A stretch of 64,000 bases of DNA from Emmonsiellopsis sp. PD_33 (lineage: Eukaryota > Ascomycota > Eurotiomycetes > Onygenales > Ajellomycetaceae): positions 1 to 64,000 of the forward strand of contig JANTQF010000086.1 of the NCBI GenBank assembly GCA_032988165.1, in the 5' to 3' direction. The notes below the pieces were generated by a model. The model made no database searches. It saw only the letters and a program-made list of their open reading frames with translations, and was not told the DNA's origin. The position numbers and the translations under genes are program-made. Within the stretch, counting starts at the first letter, position 1, and the number at the start of each line of letters is the position of its first letter. Below, one piece after another: positions 33,495 to 46,200 of the stretch.

Positions 33495-36400
33495 ATGGGT
33501 TCACTGGGAGAAGAGACTGGCTGGGCGTCCCACCTGGACACCAATGTCAAGGCCCATGTGTTGCCGGATACAACCAGGAAGAAACCCAATACAGCTAGCG
33601 AGCCCCTCCCCTTTCCCGGACAGCCCAACTATCTCTGTCTCACCCCCCGAATCGTATCTATGGGAGGCACCCAGTTTGAAAGCGATGGTCCAGGCCATCT
33701 TGCTGAAGCTGGAGCTAGACACGATAATGATTTCGTCAACATTGAGAATATTCGCATTCTTCCCACGACTGACGAGATCCTATCCCTACGCTCTCCGTAT
33801 ATGCCATTCAAGCGGTTTACACGTCCCCACTTCCTTCCTCGAGGCCCACAGCGTTTACTCGATACTTTGTTCCGCCAACTAAGATACGAAAACGTGGAGA
33901 TCCTAAAGGACTGCGTTTATTTTGCTGCCCAAAAGTTATTGACCACTGAAACGGCCCCTTCCGACTATGACCCGTGTCAGGATACCCCCAATGGTAACAG
34001 ATATTACATGTACTGGGGAGCTAAATTCGAGGAACTTATCTTCCATGACCGCAAAGGGCTCTTGGTTCGCGTTAGCTATGCCTGCCCCAGGAAATTACGC
34101 GGGTCCAGGATTTTTACTTCTGGAAGATTTGAAAATGGGATGGTTGTGGCTCTTGTTGGGATCGATGACGATGGAGTCAGCTTATCTGCGACATTTTTCG
34201 AGACTTATTTGTGCCAAAGCACGGATTCGATGGCTTCACGCGGAGGGAAAGGGAAAAGAGGTAAGGATAGCAAATCCTCTCAATATCCATTATGCTAACA
34301 AATTCTAAGCTGCCGTACAATTATGTTTTGCTCAGCCGGAAGACGTCGACGACCTACAACGAACGGTGTACTACTCCCAAGGGCTGGCTAGTGGCCGGTT
34401 TGTGCTGGTTGAATTTCCAAGGCACTTACTCAATGGGTTTTACCCGATTCTTGAAAGACTTCAGCTCTTACGTGAGTCAGACTTGGGCTTTGCGCGTTAC
34501 TATGCCCCGAGGTCAAAGGAAGAGGAGAATGTTGGTATTTTACCTCCATCGTATACCGCCGTTGAAGAAGCTTCAGTAGATTTTCAACGACTCAGCAGTT
34601 CGCCGTCCAATGAACTTTACCAACAAAAATCACTCCGAAGCTTAATAGCAAATAAGGATGAATTTCTGAGGCTTGCCAAACAGACTTCACTCGACGAAGG
34701 CCAAGCAGTAGCATTCGTTGAAGCAATGTGCAACGAGGTTGCACTTGTACAAGGTCCTCCAGGTACAGGGAAAACGTACATAGGTACCGCGCTCGTCCAA
34801 GCCATATTGTCTGCAATTGATTCCTCCCGTACCCCCATTCTTGCAGTTTGCATGACCAACCACGCCCTCGACGCGTTCCTCAAGGAACTGTTGGAGAAAG
34901 GAATCAAAAAGATCGCGCGTATCGGAGGTGGAAGTAGAGAGGATTGGACGAAAAAGTACACCCTGAAGAGTCTTACTTCGGCAATGAAGGTGGATGCCTT
35001 GGATAGGCAGCTGAAAGCAAAGGAATATTCTAAGGTTAAAGGTGAACCATCTAACCTATTTTCAACCCATGACATGTTTTTTTTTTAATTTACTGACACA
35101 CCATAGCACTTTCTCTTGACGGCGTGGAGATCTGTGAAGCTGTAAATTCGGCAGACAAACTCGGGTGGTTCACATTGTCACAGCATCTTCGTGATAACTA
35201 CAAGGATATATATCAACAGCTGATACTTGCAGCCCAGACTAACCGAAGCATCTATGAGTCTGGCATCGATAAGAGAGTAGGGGGTTTCCCATACGCCCTC
35301 TGGAGCTCTGGGGGCGACTTGGACGTGTTTGACGCAAAAATCAATCAAGATTTTGCCGCTTTTCTTGGGCAAAATAGCCTAGAGGAAGATGATCCAAGCA
35401 TTAATTTTGAGATTGTTCAAAACGTGCTTCAGGATATTATATCCCAGATACGCGACAAATGCAAATCTACCAGCGGGAACATCTGGATGCTCTCTCACAT
35501 GGAGCGGAAGCAACTGATGGCAAAATGGGCTTCGGAAATTGATCACGAAGTTATCGCCGATAATATTGTTGATATTCAGCTGCAACATCAGACTGCAGTC
35601 TCGCGACTGAATCTCCACCGCGAAAATACCGACGCGGCCTGCCTTTCGGCTCAACAAGTTATCGGGGTTACTACTACAGCATGTGCCTCGAAATGGCCCC
35701 TTCTGAACCAACTAGGATTGAGAATCGTTATTTGCGAGGAGGCCGGGGAAGTTATGGAGGCCCATTCCCTTTGTACTCTTTTCCCTACGGTTGAGCATGC
35801 TATATTCATTGGTGATCCGCTCCAGCTTCGGTGAGCAATCCTTACCCCTCGCGTATACAATATATCTCTAAACTGACCGGAACAGACCCCGACTTTCAGA
35901 ACAATCGCTATCCGTCGAAATGAAGCTCGGATCCGAGTATCGTTTGGACGAGTCTCTATTTGAACGACTTACCGACCCTGACTCTGGAATCAGAACCCTA
36001 CCACGAGCAATACTGAGTGTTCAGAGAAGAATGCATCCGGAAATATCCACGATACCTCGAACTATTCTCTATCCCCATCTAAAGGATCATCCTTCGACAA
36101 TGATTCACCCTGATGTCGGAGGATTAGCCCATCGAACATACTGGTTTGACCACACGGTCCCGGAAGACCAGTACCAGGGATTTTCAAGTGCCACCAAATC
36201 TTTTTCGAATAGGTTCGAGGTGGACATGGTTGGCGGATTAGTGCAGTACCTGGTTCGAAGCAACGCTTATGGATTGGGGGACATTGCAATTCTGGTAACT
36301 CTACCTGTCCTCCTGTTATGCAGAGCTAACTTTGGACAGACCCCGTATAGTGGACAGCTGGCACAGTTGGTTCGGACTTTGCATGGTACCTGTAGTCTAT

Positions 36401-39161
36401 GGCTCAACGAAAATGACAAACAAACGCTCCTCGACGAAGGATTTTTGACGGAGGAAATGCTTGAAGCCCAAGGACGCGTCGAAGTTGATATGGCCGAGAT
36501 GCTTCGGATATCTACTATGTGAGTGACTCTAAGATACGGGGATTAAACCCTTGCTAACTACATTTATAGTGACAATTTTCAAGGAGAAGAAGCAAAGGTG
36601 GTTATTCTAACAACAGTAAGAAGCAATCCTGAATGCCGTCCTGGATTCTTGAAAACTGTAAATCGCATCAATGTCGCTTGCAGTAGAGCCCGAGATGGAT
36701 TCTACATTTTTGGGAACTCCCAGTCGCTGGCCGTCGTGCCAATGTGGAATAATATTATGTGAGTTTTACTTTTATTTCCACGTATCTAAATTCGTTTCAT
36801 TATGGGATCGTCCTAACGACCACCCTTTACCACAGAAATTTATTCCATCGCAAAAACCGGCTTGGAACAACTATTAATATACGATCCTGTTCTCGGAATC
36901 GGGACCACTCTCCTGGCTATTTCCCTGTTCGAGTTCCCGCGGATTTTGATAGAATCCCTCCATGCACAACTCCGTGCAACGAAATCCTTTCGTGCGGCCA
37001 TATTTGTACCGAAAGGTAAGACGCCAAGTTGTTTCTTCTTTTTTCCAGTTCCCAAGCTGACTGAGCAGCTGTCATCCATTTGAATTCCATGACACGCCCG
37101 CCATGAGATGTAGGCAAAAGTGTAATAAAATCCACAATATTTGTGGACATCCGTGCAGGAAAGAGTGTGGGGAGCCCTGTGGACCTTGCACTGTCACACT
37201 GGCTGCGGCTGCTCTACCCTGTGGACATGTCATGATGCCTACCTGTGCAGACATGACTTCTGGTGTAGCTCCGTTGTGCCAGGCTACGGTGGGAGAGTTA
37301 ACCTTGATTTGTGGTCACCGTTACGTTGTCAAATGTGCTTTCAAAGACGAGAAACCCGCTTGTTACGAGCCTTGCGCTGCGGGTTTCCAGTGTGGTCATC
37401 GCTGTACGGGAGTTTGTCAAACGTGCACCCGGACAAGCCATGTTCCATGTGCTCAGAAGTGTGGGCAGAAGCTGGAATGTCAACACACATGCAATGCCAA
37501 GTAAGTTGCAATTTTATGGAAGATTAGGCTGCCTTATCTGACTTGGAATAGATGTCATCCAGATACGTCATGCCCTCCTTGCGAACAGCCATGCCAAAAA
37601 CGATGCGCCCATGGGCAGTGCCGAAATTCATGTACTGAACCTTGTCCACCCTGTACGCGGTTCTCAGTTAGGAGCTGTCAACACCGTGAGATCGAACCCA
37701 GGCTTTGTCCCCTGGCCTCCTTTGTTGTTCCATGCAATATGGTCAGCGAACACATGTTGAAATGTGGGCATATAATCCCGGCCATCTGCGGCGAAAATAC
37801 CTCGGGCTTCTGCAGAGAATGCACCACTGGCGCCAAGGAAACATCGCCCACCATGAATCTTTCCTGCGGTCATGTCGTATATGTGGAAGAGTTAGATCGC
37901 CACGTGGGGCTTCCAGAGATCATTCAGCTTCATTCCGACGGAAGTTTGGATCGGGTCGATGCCGGTAGTCTGAACAGCGCCAATCTTTTCTGTCCGGTGT
38001 GCCTGGCGAAATTTGACAACATCCCACGATATTCCATCCTCACGGGTTTGGAGCGGCTTCGCGAGAATATCGATAGCCTTCTTTTGAACGTAGGACAAAA
38101 GTATCAAATGCTCGGGAAACGTCTGTTATACCATGAGAATGCGCTTCGGGACACATTTAAAGGTTTTCGTGAGGAAATTCGACCAACCCCTTTATCTGCC
38201 GCACAGAACCGACTCCTGGTTCAGGAACGTGCCTCCGGCCTTGCTGAAGTTCGAACTCATATCTTGGAAACTAAAGGTATTTCAATTCCCCTAAAACCCA
38301 ATGGAAATCTAAATTCTTATGCTTATACTCTACATAGAACAGCTCGTTATGCCTCTCGAGAGAAACCTTATCTCTCTCCACAAGCAACTCCATAATGACA
38401 ACCTTCTCAGCAAAACCAATTTCCACTTCGGCCTCAGATTTGCCCTGCTCTTTTACCGATGCCGTTATGCATTCCTCAGGGACCAAATCAAAATCTCAAG
38501 TTTCCTTCTCGCACTTGATGACCCTTCATTTCAAACCAGAATCCTTGCTGAATCTCTCCGACGCACAGCGATTATGCACGGAAAAGATAGTATTGGGAAA
38601 ATTGGCAGTATTACTGTCGAATGCGAATCTAAGCTCCTCAAGACCTTGGAGGTTGAAACTCGACTTTTGCAGCTAGGTTTCTACTGCTTGGTTAAGAGAG
38701 GACAGAGACTGAACTGCTTCCAAGGCAAGGATCTGACAGACGATGCAAGTATCACTGCAGACGAACCAGATGACGATATAATTGCGGATTTGGGAGGGAA
38801 AGGCCCTGAGAAATTTGATATCGAGTCGTCGATCCGGAGGATGGTACTGCTGTGTCGCCAGTATCCCAAATCAGCTGGGTTGTACGTCGAGCAGATTGAG
38901 TCGATTAGGCATGAGGTCCATTCTGGTTTCAAGCCTGTTTATCTCTTCCCCGCCGAAACCAGAGTGGTAGAGAGAGCATGGGGTATGGCTAGCCGTCATG
39001 GGCTGGGTAAGTGCGAGAATTTCCATTTCTACCCTGCGGCGGATTTCGATGAATGTCCAGAGTGCGGGAAGGAAGAGGTGGAAGCGGATAAACCGAACTA
39101 TGAGACATTTCTTGCTGAGGAGAAGTTTTTGAGTTGGATGCGGAGCGGTTCGCTAGATTGA
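33495..39161 (+). CDS. NF-X1-type zinc-finger SF1 helicase (ZNFX1/Hrr1-like)
   Basis: Ten exons (33495-34260, 34310-35041, 35107-35830, 35886-36294, 36340-36518, 36570-36758, 36836-37015, 37069-37500, 37552-38276, 38338-39161) join in frame to 1719 aa. The N-terminal 380 residues are family-specific. The helicase is superfamily 1 (UPF1-like): Walker A GPPGTGKT (about 404-411), CMTNHALDAFL, motif II CEEAGEVMEAH (about 709), GDPLQLRP, motif IV TPYSGQL, DNFQGEEAKVVIL and NRINVACSRAR. Then come about 300 residues of NF-X1-type C/H-rich repeats (for example CGHPCRKECGEPCGPC; CGHRCTGVCQTC; CPPCEQPCQKRCAHGQC) and a C-terminal helical domain ending in a CPEC knuckle. Relatives include human ZNFX1 and S. 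pombe Hrr1, which works with the RNA-directed RNA polymerase complex in RNAi heterochromatin; a silencing role here is inferred. The 45-bp fourth intron has no stop and a length divisible by three. Confidence 0.94.
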
Positions 39162-39589
39162 TACTTTTTTTGTTGTTGAACGATGCGTGTAATGGAAGGG
39201 AAGTGGGAGTGGAGAATGATTCGGCGGTTTAGGCGCTTTACATCTGGAGTTTTAGTTGATTACAGTAGCCGGAATATGTAAGAATAATACACAACCCAAC
39301 AAATATCTCTGTTCAATTACTTTTTTTTCTTGTGTGTTCGAGCATAGATCCGCTCTGTTCAAGTTGACGTTGAAATTGGCTCGGGTGGAGTCTTGGCGCC
39401 AAGCCCGATAGTTGCTGGGACAACAGCTTATCTATATTTTTCGTCACACAACACCCCATCATTCAGCGGCAAGATGCCAGCCAAACAACCCGGTTGTGCT
39501 CGAGGCTCTTCTATCTCCAGCCTTTTTCTACTGTTGGCCAATTCCAAACATCAAATCCAAATTAATACAGAAACCAAAAAGGAGTGAAA
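39162..39589. promoter_or_regulatory. Intergenic region upstream of the kinesin gene
   Basis: This is about 430 bp with no gene. The right half is presumably the kinesin promoter and leader. Confidence 0.45.
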
Positions 39590-42478
39590 ATGGAACCCCC
39601 ACCGAAGCCCGCTCAAGGGCAAACCTCGCTCTTCCAAGTCTATTTACGTCTCAGACCGCCGATGAACCCAAATACAGCCGCTCAGGCCTCGAAGCAGGAG
39701 TATCTTACAGTCGAGCGACCAGAATCCCAATCGACGGAAGAAGATGAGGATGGGAAGGAATCCTTCGCCTGGCCTACACACATTACCGTGCAGCCGCCGA
39801 ATGAGTCTAGAAAACGCGCTGTCGAGAAGTTTGCGTTCACAAAGGTTTTCGAAGAAGATGCGTCGCAGCTGGAGCTCTTTGAGGAGGCTGGGATGGTGTC
39901 GTTAATTAAAGGAGTCCTTTGCGAGAGGCGGGATGGTTTAGTTGCTACCTTGGGGGTTACAGGGAGCGGAAAGGTTTGGATATAATTTTGCCCTCCTTTC
40001 CAGTCGCTATCAAACGGGTAGTTGCTGATAAACGTTGTTTCCTTCGCAGACACATACAATTCTCGGCTCAAAATCGCAACGAGGGATGACCCAGATGTCT
40101 CTCGATGTGCTATTCCGGTCCCTTGAGTCGACCATTCAGAACCCTAATGATCTATCGAACCCTTTTTTAATGTCGTCGATTGCGGCATCGGACGCATCAG
40201 AAGCGCAGCTGTTCTCCGCCAAATCTTTTATAGAGACTATCTACAGCGACCCATATAATGAACGAGGCCGAAACTCGCGGGCCCAAACTCCCATGTCTGT
40301 TGTGTCGAGATCGCAAACACCTATGACGGTACGGAACCCCCTTACCTTCCTCTTCTCCCCTTCCTTTCCACATATAAGCACCTCCCCTTCAATTGGCCCA
40401 TACCCAGAGGATTCATCGCCCGGCAATAAAAGTTCTATTGCACGTAGGCAAATATCGACTACGCCAACAATCCGGCCTTGTCTACCCGAGGGTTCGCACA
40501 GCAGCTATGGAGATGCCTGGACATGGACTACCCCACCCAATAAATCCCTTTTACCCTCCCAACTGCCCTTTTGGAACTGCCATAGGATATCAAAACGTGT
40601 AGCTAAGATTTCTTCTCGGAATAAAAAGGACTCGATGATGAATTTCCCTCGTCGACATTTACCCCACCGACCTAGTGCGCTACCACAACTTCCCGACGTT
40701 AGCGAATTCGTGATACCCAACCCAAACGAGGAAGAAACAGTTGTGCTGGTCTCTATGTACGAGGTGTACAATGATCGGATTTTCGACCTGCTTACCCCAA
40801 GCGCCGGTGGGACGAAAGGGGGAAATCAGAAGGATAGACGGCGCCATTTATTGTTCAAGTCAACTGAGGGGTCGCAGGACCGTAAAGTTGTGGCTGGTCT
40901 GAGGAAGGTTGTTTGTGGTACATATGAAGACGCCTTGATGGTTTTGGAGACCGGGTTGCTGGAAAGGAGAGTCGCAGGGACGGGGAGCAATAGTGTGAGT
41001 TCGCGAAGCCATGGGTTCTTCTGCGTTGAGGTAAAGAAGAAGGTTCGGGATCGGAGGTATGGTGAAGAATCTTGGGTTGGAAATACGTTGACCGTGGTCG
41101 ATCTTGCTGGTATGTGCTATTTCTCGGTCCTGGGTTTTGTAAATACAATACTAACAACTTATGTGCAGGATCTGAGCGTGCCAGAAATGCGAAGACAGCG
41201 GGGGCAACACTTGCTGAGGCTGGCAAGATCAACGAAAGTTTGATGTATCTAGGTCAATGTCTCCAAACACAAAGTGACTTCCAGGACGGGAATAAGGTAC
41301 GTTTCTCGCTGTAAATTCTGTTGAATAAACTAGCTAACCCACTCCTTAGCAAGCAAGTATTGTCCCATATAGGCAGTGTAAACTCACCGAGCTGCTATTC
41401 TCCAACTCGTTTCCCTCGCCAAACCATGTATCGTCCTATCCTCGACAACCGCAAAGAGCAATCATGATCGTCACGGCAGATCCTCAAGGAGATTTCAACG
41501 CTACGTCTCAGATCCTCCGTTACTCTGCACTTGCAAGAGAAGTCACCGTTCCTCGCATCCCGTCTATTACAAGTCAAATCCTAGCCGGTCCAGCAGCAGC
41601 CAGTGGCAGGAAAAGCCCTTCTGAGAGACCAAAATCGAGCCTTTATACAGCATCAGCCCAAGAGTTGGAGACCGCCGCGTTGGAAATTGCCAAGATAAGC
41701 GATGACTATGATGCCCTGGCGTTGAAGTTGGCCGAAGAAGAAATTGCGAGGACAGAAGCTGAAGTTAAATGGAGAGCGGCTGAGGAGCGGTGTCTGCTGG
41801 TTGAACAGGAGATACGGGAGGAGTGTTGGGAGGAGATGGAGCAGCGGCTGGAGGAGGAACGGCGGAGATGGCAGGCTGCTTGGGATGAGCAGGTGATTAC
41901 CATCTTCGTTAAATATACTTACTTTGAAATATATCGACCAACTAACCTGTATAGGCGTCCCGTCACGATGAACACCTGGACAAGAAGCTAGATTTGCTTT
42001 CTAAAGGTGTGAAGAGTAAGTTTACCGTGCCAACAGTCATCTTGACATTGATCAAAAAAAGTTAACACCATCCCTCCCAGTCCACGAAGACCCCGAAACA
42101 ACGCCCTCAGACCACCTCGCGGAGCTCGAACAAGAAAACGACGTCCTCCGCATGCGCATCGCCAATCTCGAACGCGAACTCCACTCCCGCTCCCCAACCA
42201 GAAAAACAGCAGCGAAATCCAAGAAAAACACCGTCCAACCGCGCCAGGATTCGTTAGATTATAGCTATGCTAGCGGCGAGAGTGACGTTGAGAATTCGCC
42301 AATGAGACTTGGGGAAATGAATCTTGGATCACCAAATGGGAATAGATCGAGTCCGTCCCGGGGAGAGGGTGGTTCATCGCCGTCTGTGTCGAAGAAGCTC
42401 GCGGCGAGGAAACAGAGGAAGTTGACCAGCCGGCAGAGAGATTTGGGGCCTGAGTGTGTGTTGGATGAGTTCGAGTGA
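39590..42478 (+). CDS. Kinesin-family motor protein
   Basis: Kinesins are ATP-driven microtubule motors. Proposed exons are 39590-39973, 40050-41109, 41169-41296, 41350-41892, 41955-42015 and 42081-42478, giving 857 aa if all of exon 2 is coding. The motor is N-terminal: SLFQVYLRLRPP, the P-loop GVTGSGKT (residues 122-129, Val where most kinesins have Gln), MYEVYNDRIFDLL, SSRSHGFF (switch I) and VVDLAGSER (switch II, spanning an intron), then NESLMYLGQCL and VPYRQCKLTELL. The neck and stalk have a coiled coil (ALKLAEEEIARTEAEVKW and the Glu/Arg-rich helix after it) and a second one (ELEQENDVLRMRIANLEREL); the tail is Ser-rich and basic. A Ser/Pro/Arg-rich insertion of about 150 residues separates P-loop and switch I and may hide an unresolved intron near 40329-40700. 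Subfamily not assigned; no motif for kinesin-1 or -5 seen. Confidence 0.9.
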
Positions 42479-43254
42479 AGTTTTTTGAGCGGGAGATTGG
42501 TTGTTATTATTCTTTCTTACTCCTTTGGTGATTGTTTGCTTTGGTTAGCAATATTTTTCTCTTTCTTTGCGGGGGGATGTATTTGGTATTTAGGAATTGA
42601 TATGGGCTTGGTTATAGGATGGGTTGGATGGATGGGAGCTTGGTTTGGGGTTTGGGATTTTTATTTTTTTATAATTTTCTCTCTAATTATTGTGTTTTGA
42701 ATTTCAGATGATTTTACTTTTGTTTCTTATACTATTCTCTTTACTTTCATACATCTCCCTCTACCTTTTTTTGATTCAGTATGGTGTGTTTACAAGTCTA
42801 AGCTGATGATAACTTATCCATCAGCTCTCTGCATTGACCAAATAAAAAGAGAGAGAGAGAAAAAAGGGGGCCCGTTTATATCACATCACTTTGTCGATTT
42901 TATCAGGAGATATATATTTTTTATAAGTTAGACACCACTAAAGATGTCGTCGAAGGACAAGAAAAGAAAACCAAGGTAGAAATATCACCATCGCCGTCCC
43001 GTATAGTAAATAGGAGCCCCAATAATAATAATAATCGCGAGTCCCTCTTCACCTAGATCCATTGGGTTCCTCCCACCCAGCCTTTACCTAGCGAAAATAA
43101 AGCGAAAAAACGAAGAATCAGATCCCAATAATCAAATAGCGATGATAAACTGACAGAGCATAGCATACCTTTCCCTTAAAAAAAAGAAAAAACAAGCATA
43201 ACAATACAACATGAGGAATGGGGGAGATATAAAGCAGGTTTCCACTGCGATCAA
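42479..43254. other. Convergent intergenic region, kinesin and hir3
   Basis: This is 0.78 kb of 3' flanks of two converging genes. It is T-rich on the left, with a GA-rich run at 42848-42866 and an A-rich stretch before the hir3 stop. No gene was seen. Confidence 0.5.
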
Positions 43255-46200
43255 TCACACATTATCCTCCATATCCACATCCCCATCCCCATCGGACGGC
43301 TTTGCCTTCGTGGGTTCCGGTTCTGCGGGCTCCAGCTCTGTGTGTTCAGGTTCTGTAGGCTCCAGTTCCGTATGGTCTGCCTCCGGCTCTGTTGGTTCCG
43401 GGTCGGGGTCCGACTTAATCTCCTGCAGCGACTCCGCCTCAGCACGCTCGTCCGCAACACTGACATTTGTCGACGGGTCCGATCCCGGTTTTGGTGATAA
43501 AACCCTCTTCATCAACAGGTTCGGGAACATAGATTGTGGCGGAGCAGGCTTGGTCGTTGTATTTGTTATCGCAGGCTCCAACCCCTTTTCGACAAGGTCC
43601 TCATCGATGTCGCTTAGTTCGCTTTCATCATCGGCGCTATCGTGAACACTGCCTGGGACGCTACTTTGGACGCCTGATGCCTCTTCCTTGAGCTCGTCTC
43701 TAATCGGAAGTACGGGCACTGCAACTTCGATATTTGTTGATTGTTGGGGTTCTTCGCCTGTTGGATTTGGAGCCAGTCGCGGAGCCGGTCGTGGTATTGA
43801 TCGTGGTGCGAGTGCTCGTGTAGCAATTGCTTCTGCCTTGCGCTGGAGTTCTTTTCGGGCTACTCCCTTGAAGCGTGGCTTAGGACCAGGTCCCTGGGTG
43901 GAGACTGGGGGTGTTCGGGTTCCTTCGGGTCCATCGCTGCCCATTAAGAGATGGTCTACTTTCATCCGATCGCGGCTTTCCTCCTCTGTTACCTGTTCCA
44001 TGAATTTGGCTATGTTTTTCTGGTATAGAACAGCGTATGTGTCGGCGACTAGATCCTCGAACACAGCGGATTTCATGAGGCCATTGTTCAATTTCTTTAG
44101 CTCGACTGCATCTTTAAGAAGGTCGACGAGCGCCATGTCGGCCGAATGGGAGTGACACCAGTTTTCTAAGCGTCCGGAATAGACGACAAAGTCATCATGA
44201 CTGACTGGTTTGAAGATGGTGTCTTCGTGTCCTTCCGGGATCTCACCAACACGGCGGAAAAGCTAGTGGGGGATGTCAGCATTTCAAGCATGGAATTAGA
44301 ACATACTACGTAACTTACCTTGATATAAGTCAGACAGACATCCTCCCAGAGTTTCGTAAGATTGACATAATCGGTAGTCTTCCTTCGAATACGACGGATC
44401 AACATGTCCATGTTTACCCTGTCGTTGAGTTGGTCCAAGAGTCCAACAAAGAAATAAACGTATCGTGTCGTATACACGAAATGTCGCCCAGCTCTTTCGT
44501 TTTCGGGCCGCCACACCTGGAGTGTCATTGTTTTCGTGAAAATCTGCTGGGTGAGTTCGTGCTTCGCAGCGATGGCGGACGCATCGTCCCGTAGATCATC
44601 GTACATGACGTGCGCAGCCTAAATATAGTCAGTGAGAGTATGGTGGAGTGTTTTAAAGCTGGACTAACCCGTGCGACAATCCTGTGGTGCCAATTTGACT
44701 TATCCGCGTTTCGTAGATTTTTCAGAACCTCCAGAATATATGGTTTCCATTCTCCATCCTTCAGAGTTACCTTCTGCGCCCATGGCGTCACAAGGAGCCT
44801 TTCGCTTGCTTCCTCGGGCTTTTACATTGTTAGACACCGTGCTGAGACGAATAATCTTGATTGGAAGACTGACCTTCAGAGATCCTCGGTGAACAAGCTT
44901 GTGAACTATAGATACAAGCTTGAAATGAGGTTCGAGGATTGGTTCTGAGCGACTATCTTTCTTTGACGGTAATGCTTCAATCGCATCGGTCAATGAATCT
45001 AGGATGTCGTCAACTTCGACGGGTGCATTATTTCCCCGTATCGCATCACTACAGCCGAACATTTTCCAGAGACATTTGCTAAACATGTAATGGTTCCTAC
45101 AAATATATTAGTTGACTGCTATTGTGTTGCGTAATGGGGAAGAACTACTTACTTCCAGTTGTTTGGCAGGTCGACCATTGCCCGTCGGAACAGATAGCTG
45201 GCAAAATTCCAAGCGGAATACAACTTCATATCCCGGAAGGGTTTTGATTTGTACATTCGCTGGTTTTCGCCGCTGCTATAATGCCTCGAAAACTCAGATA
45301 GACTAAAAGCTTCCATAGACAATGGCTCGGTCGCGGAAGCGTATATACGGCATCCGAAGTCCGTATACAACTTGGAGACTTTTTCTTTGGTTTCGGAAGA
45401 CGAATCCGCAGTCCGGATGGCGGCTGCAACGGCCATAGCATAGCAGTGTATTGCCCTCCGCTGTAGAGTTGCCAGATCTGGTCTACCATTGTTGAGCTTG
45501 TCAGCTGACCAAGTGATATCCTCGTCTAACTTGACATCATATACTTGAGCAAGGCGGTACCATGTCTCCCACTTCCCCGAACCATGCTCCAGTTCTTGCC
45601 TGAAAAACGAAGCAGCAAGGTCCAAATCATCAGTCGTGCTTTGAACTGCTGGCTTCTTTTGGGTTCGGAATTTGGCGAAGGCAATGGAGCCCAGTAAAAA
45701 ATACCAGCCCTTATCTGCAAGTTTAACACTCTCTGTGTGAACAGGCACCATAGATACTTCCCCAACCCCTTGGACTGCGCGAAAGAGGTCTGATGGGTTG
45801 ATCGGCGATTTTAGGAAAGCGGAGAGTACGCGCTTGTTGAAAGTCAAGGGAGTGGAAAATCTGGTCGCCCAGCCAATAGACATTTGAATAGTGTCTATGG
45901 ATAACTTCAGATAGGATCTCGGTAGATTGTTAATGCTTATTTTCTTGGCATGCATCATAACGAAATCAACTAGCATGACGGCGGTAGGTCGATCGAGGGT
46001 TTCAATGGGACAGCCATGATCAGCCATAAGGTCCAGGTTCAGAAACTTCAACCCGTACAAATCAAACAGTAGCTGCGAAATGTCGAATTCATAGCCATCT
46101 TCCGTTGGGAGGGTTAGCAATTCTGTCTTCATGAGCTTCAAGAGAATTTTGTTTGCGTATTTGCAGTAGCAGCGGATCCCAACGGCGTTGTGGACAGAAC

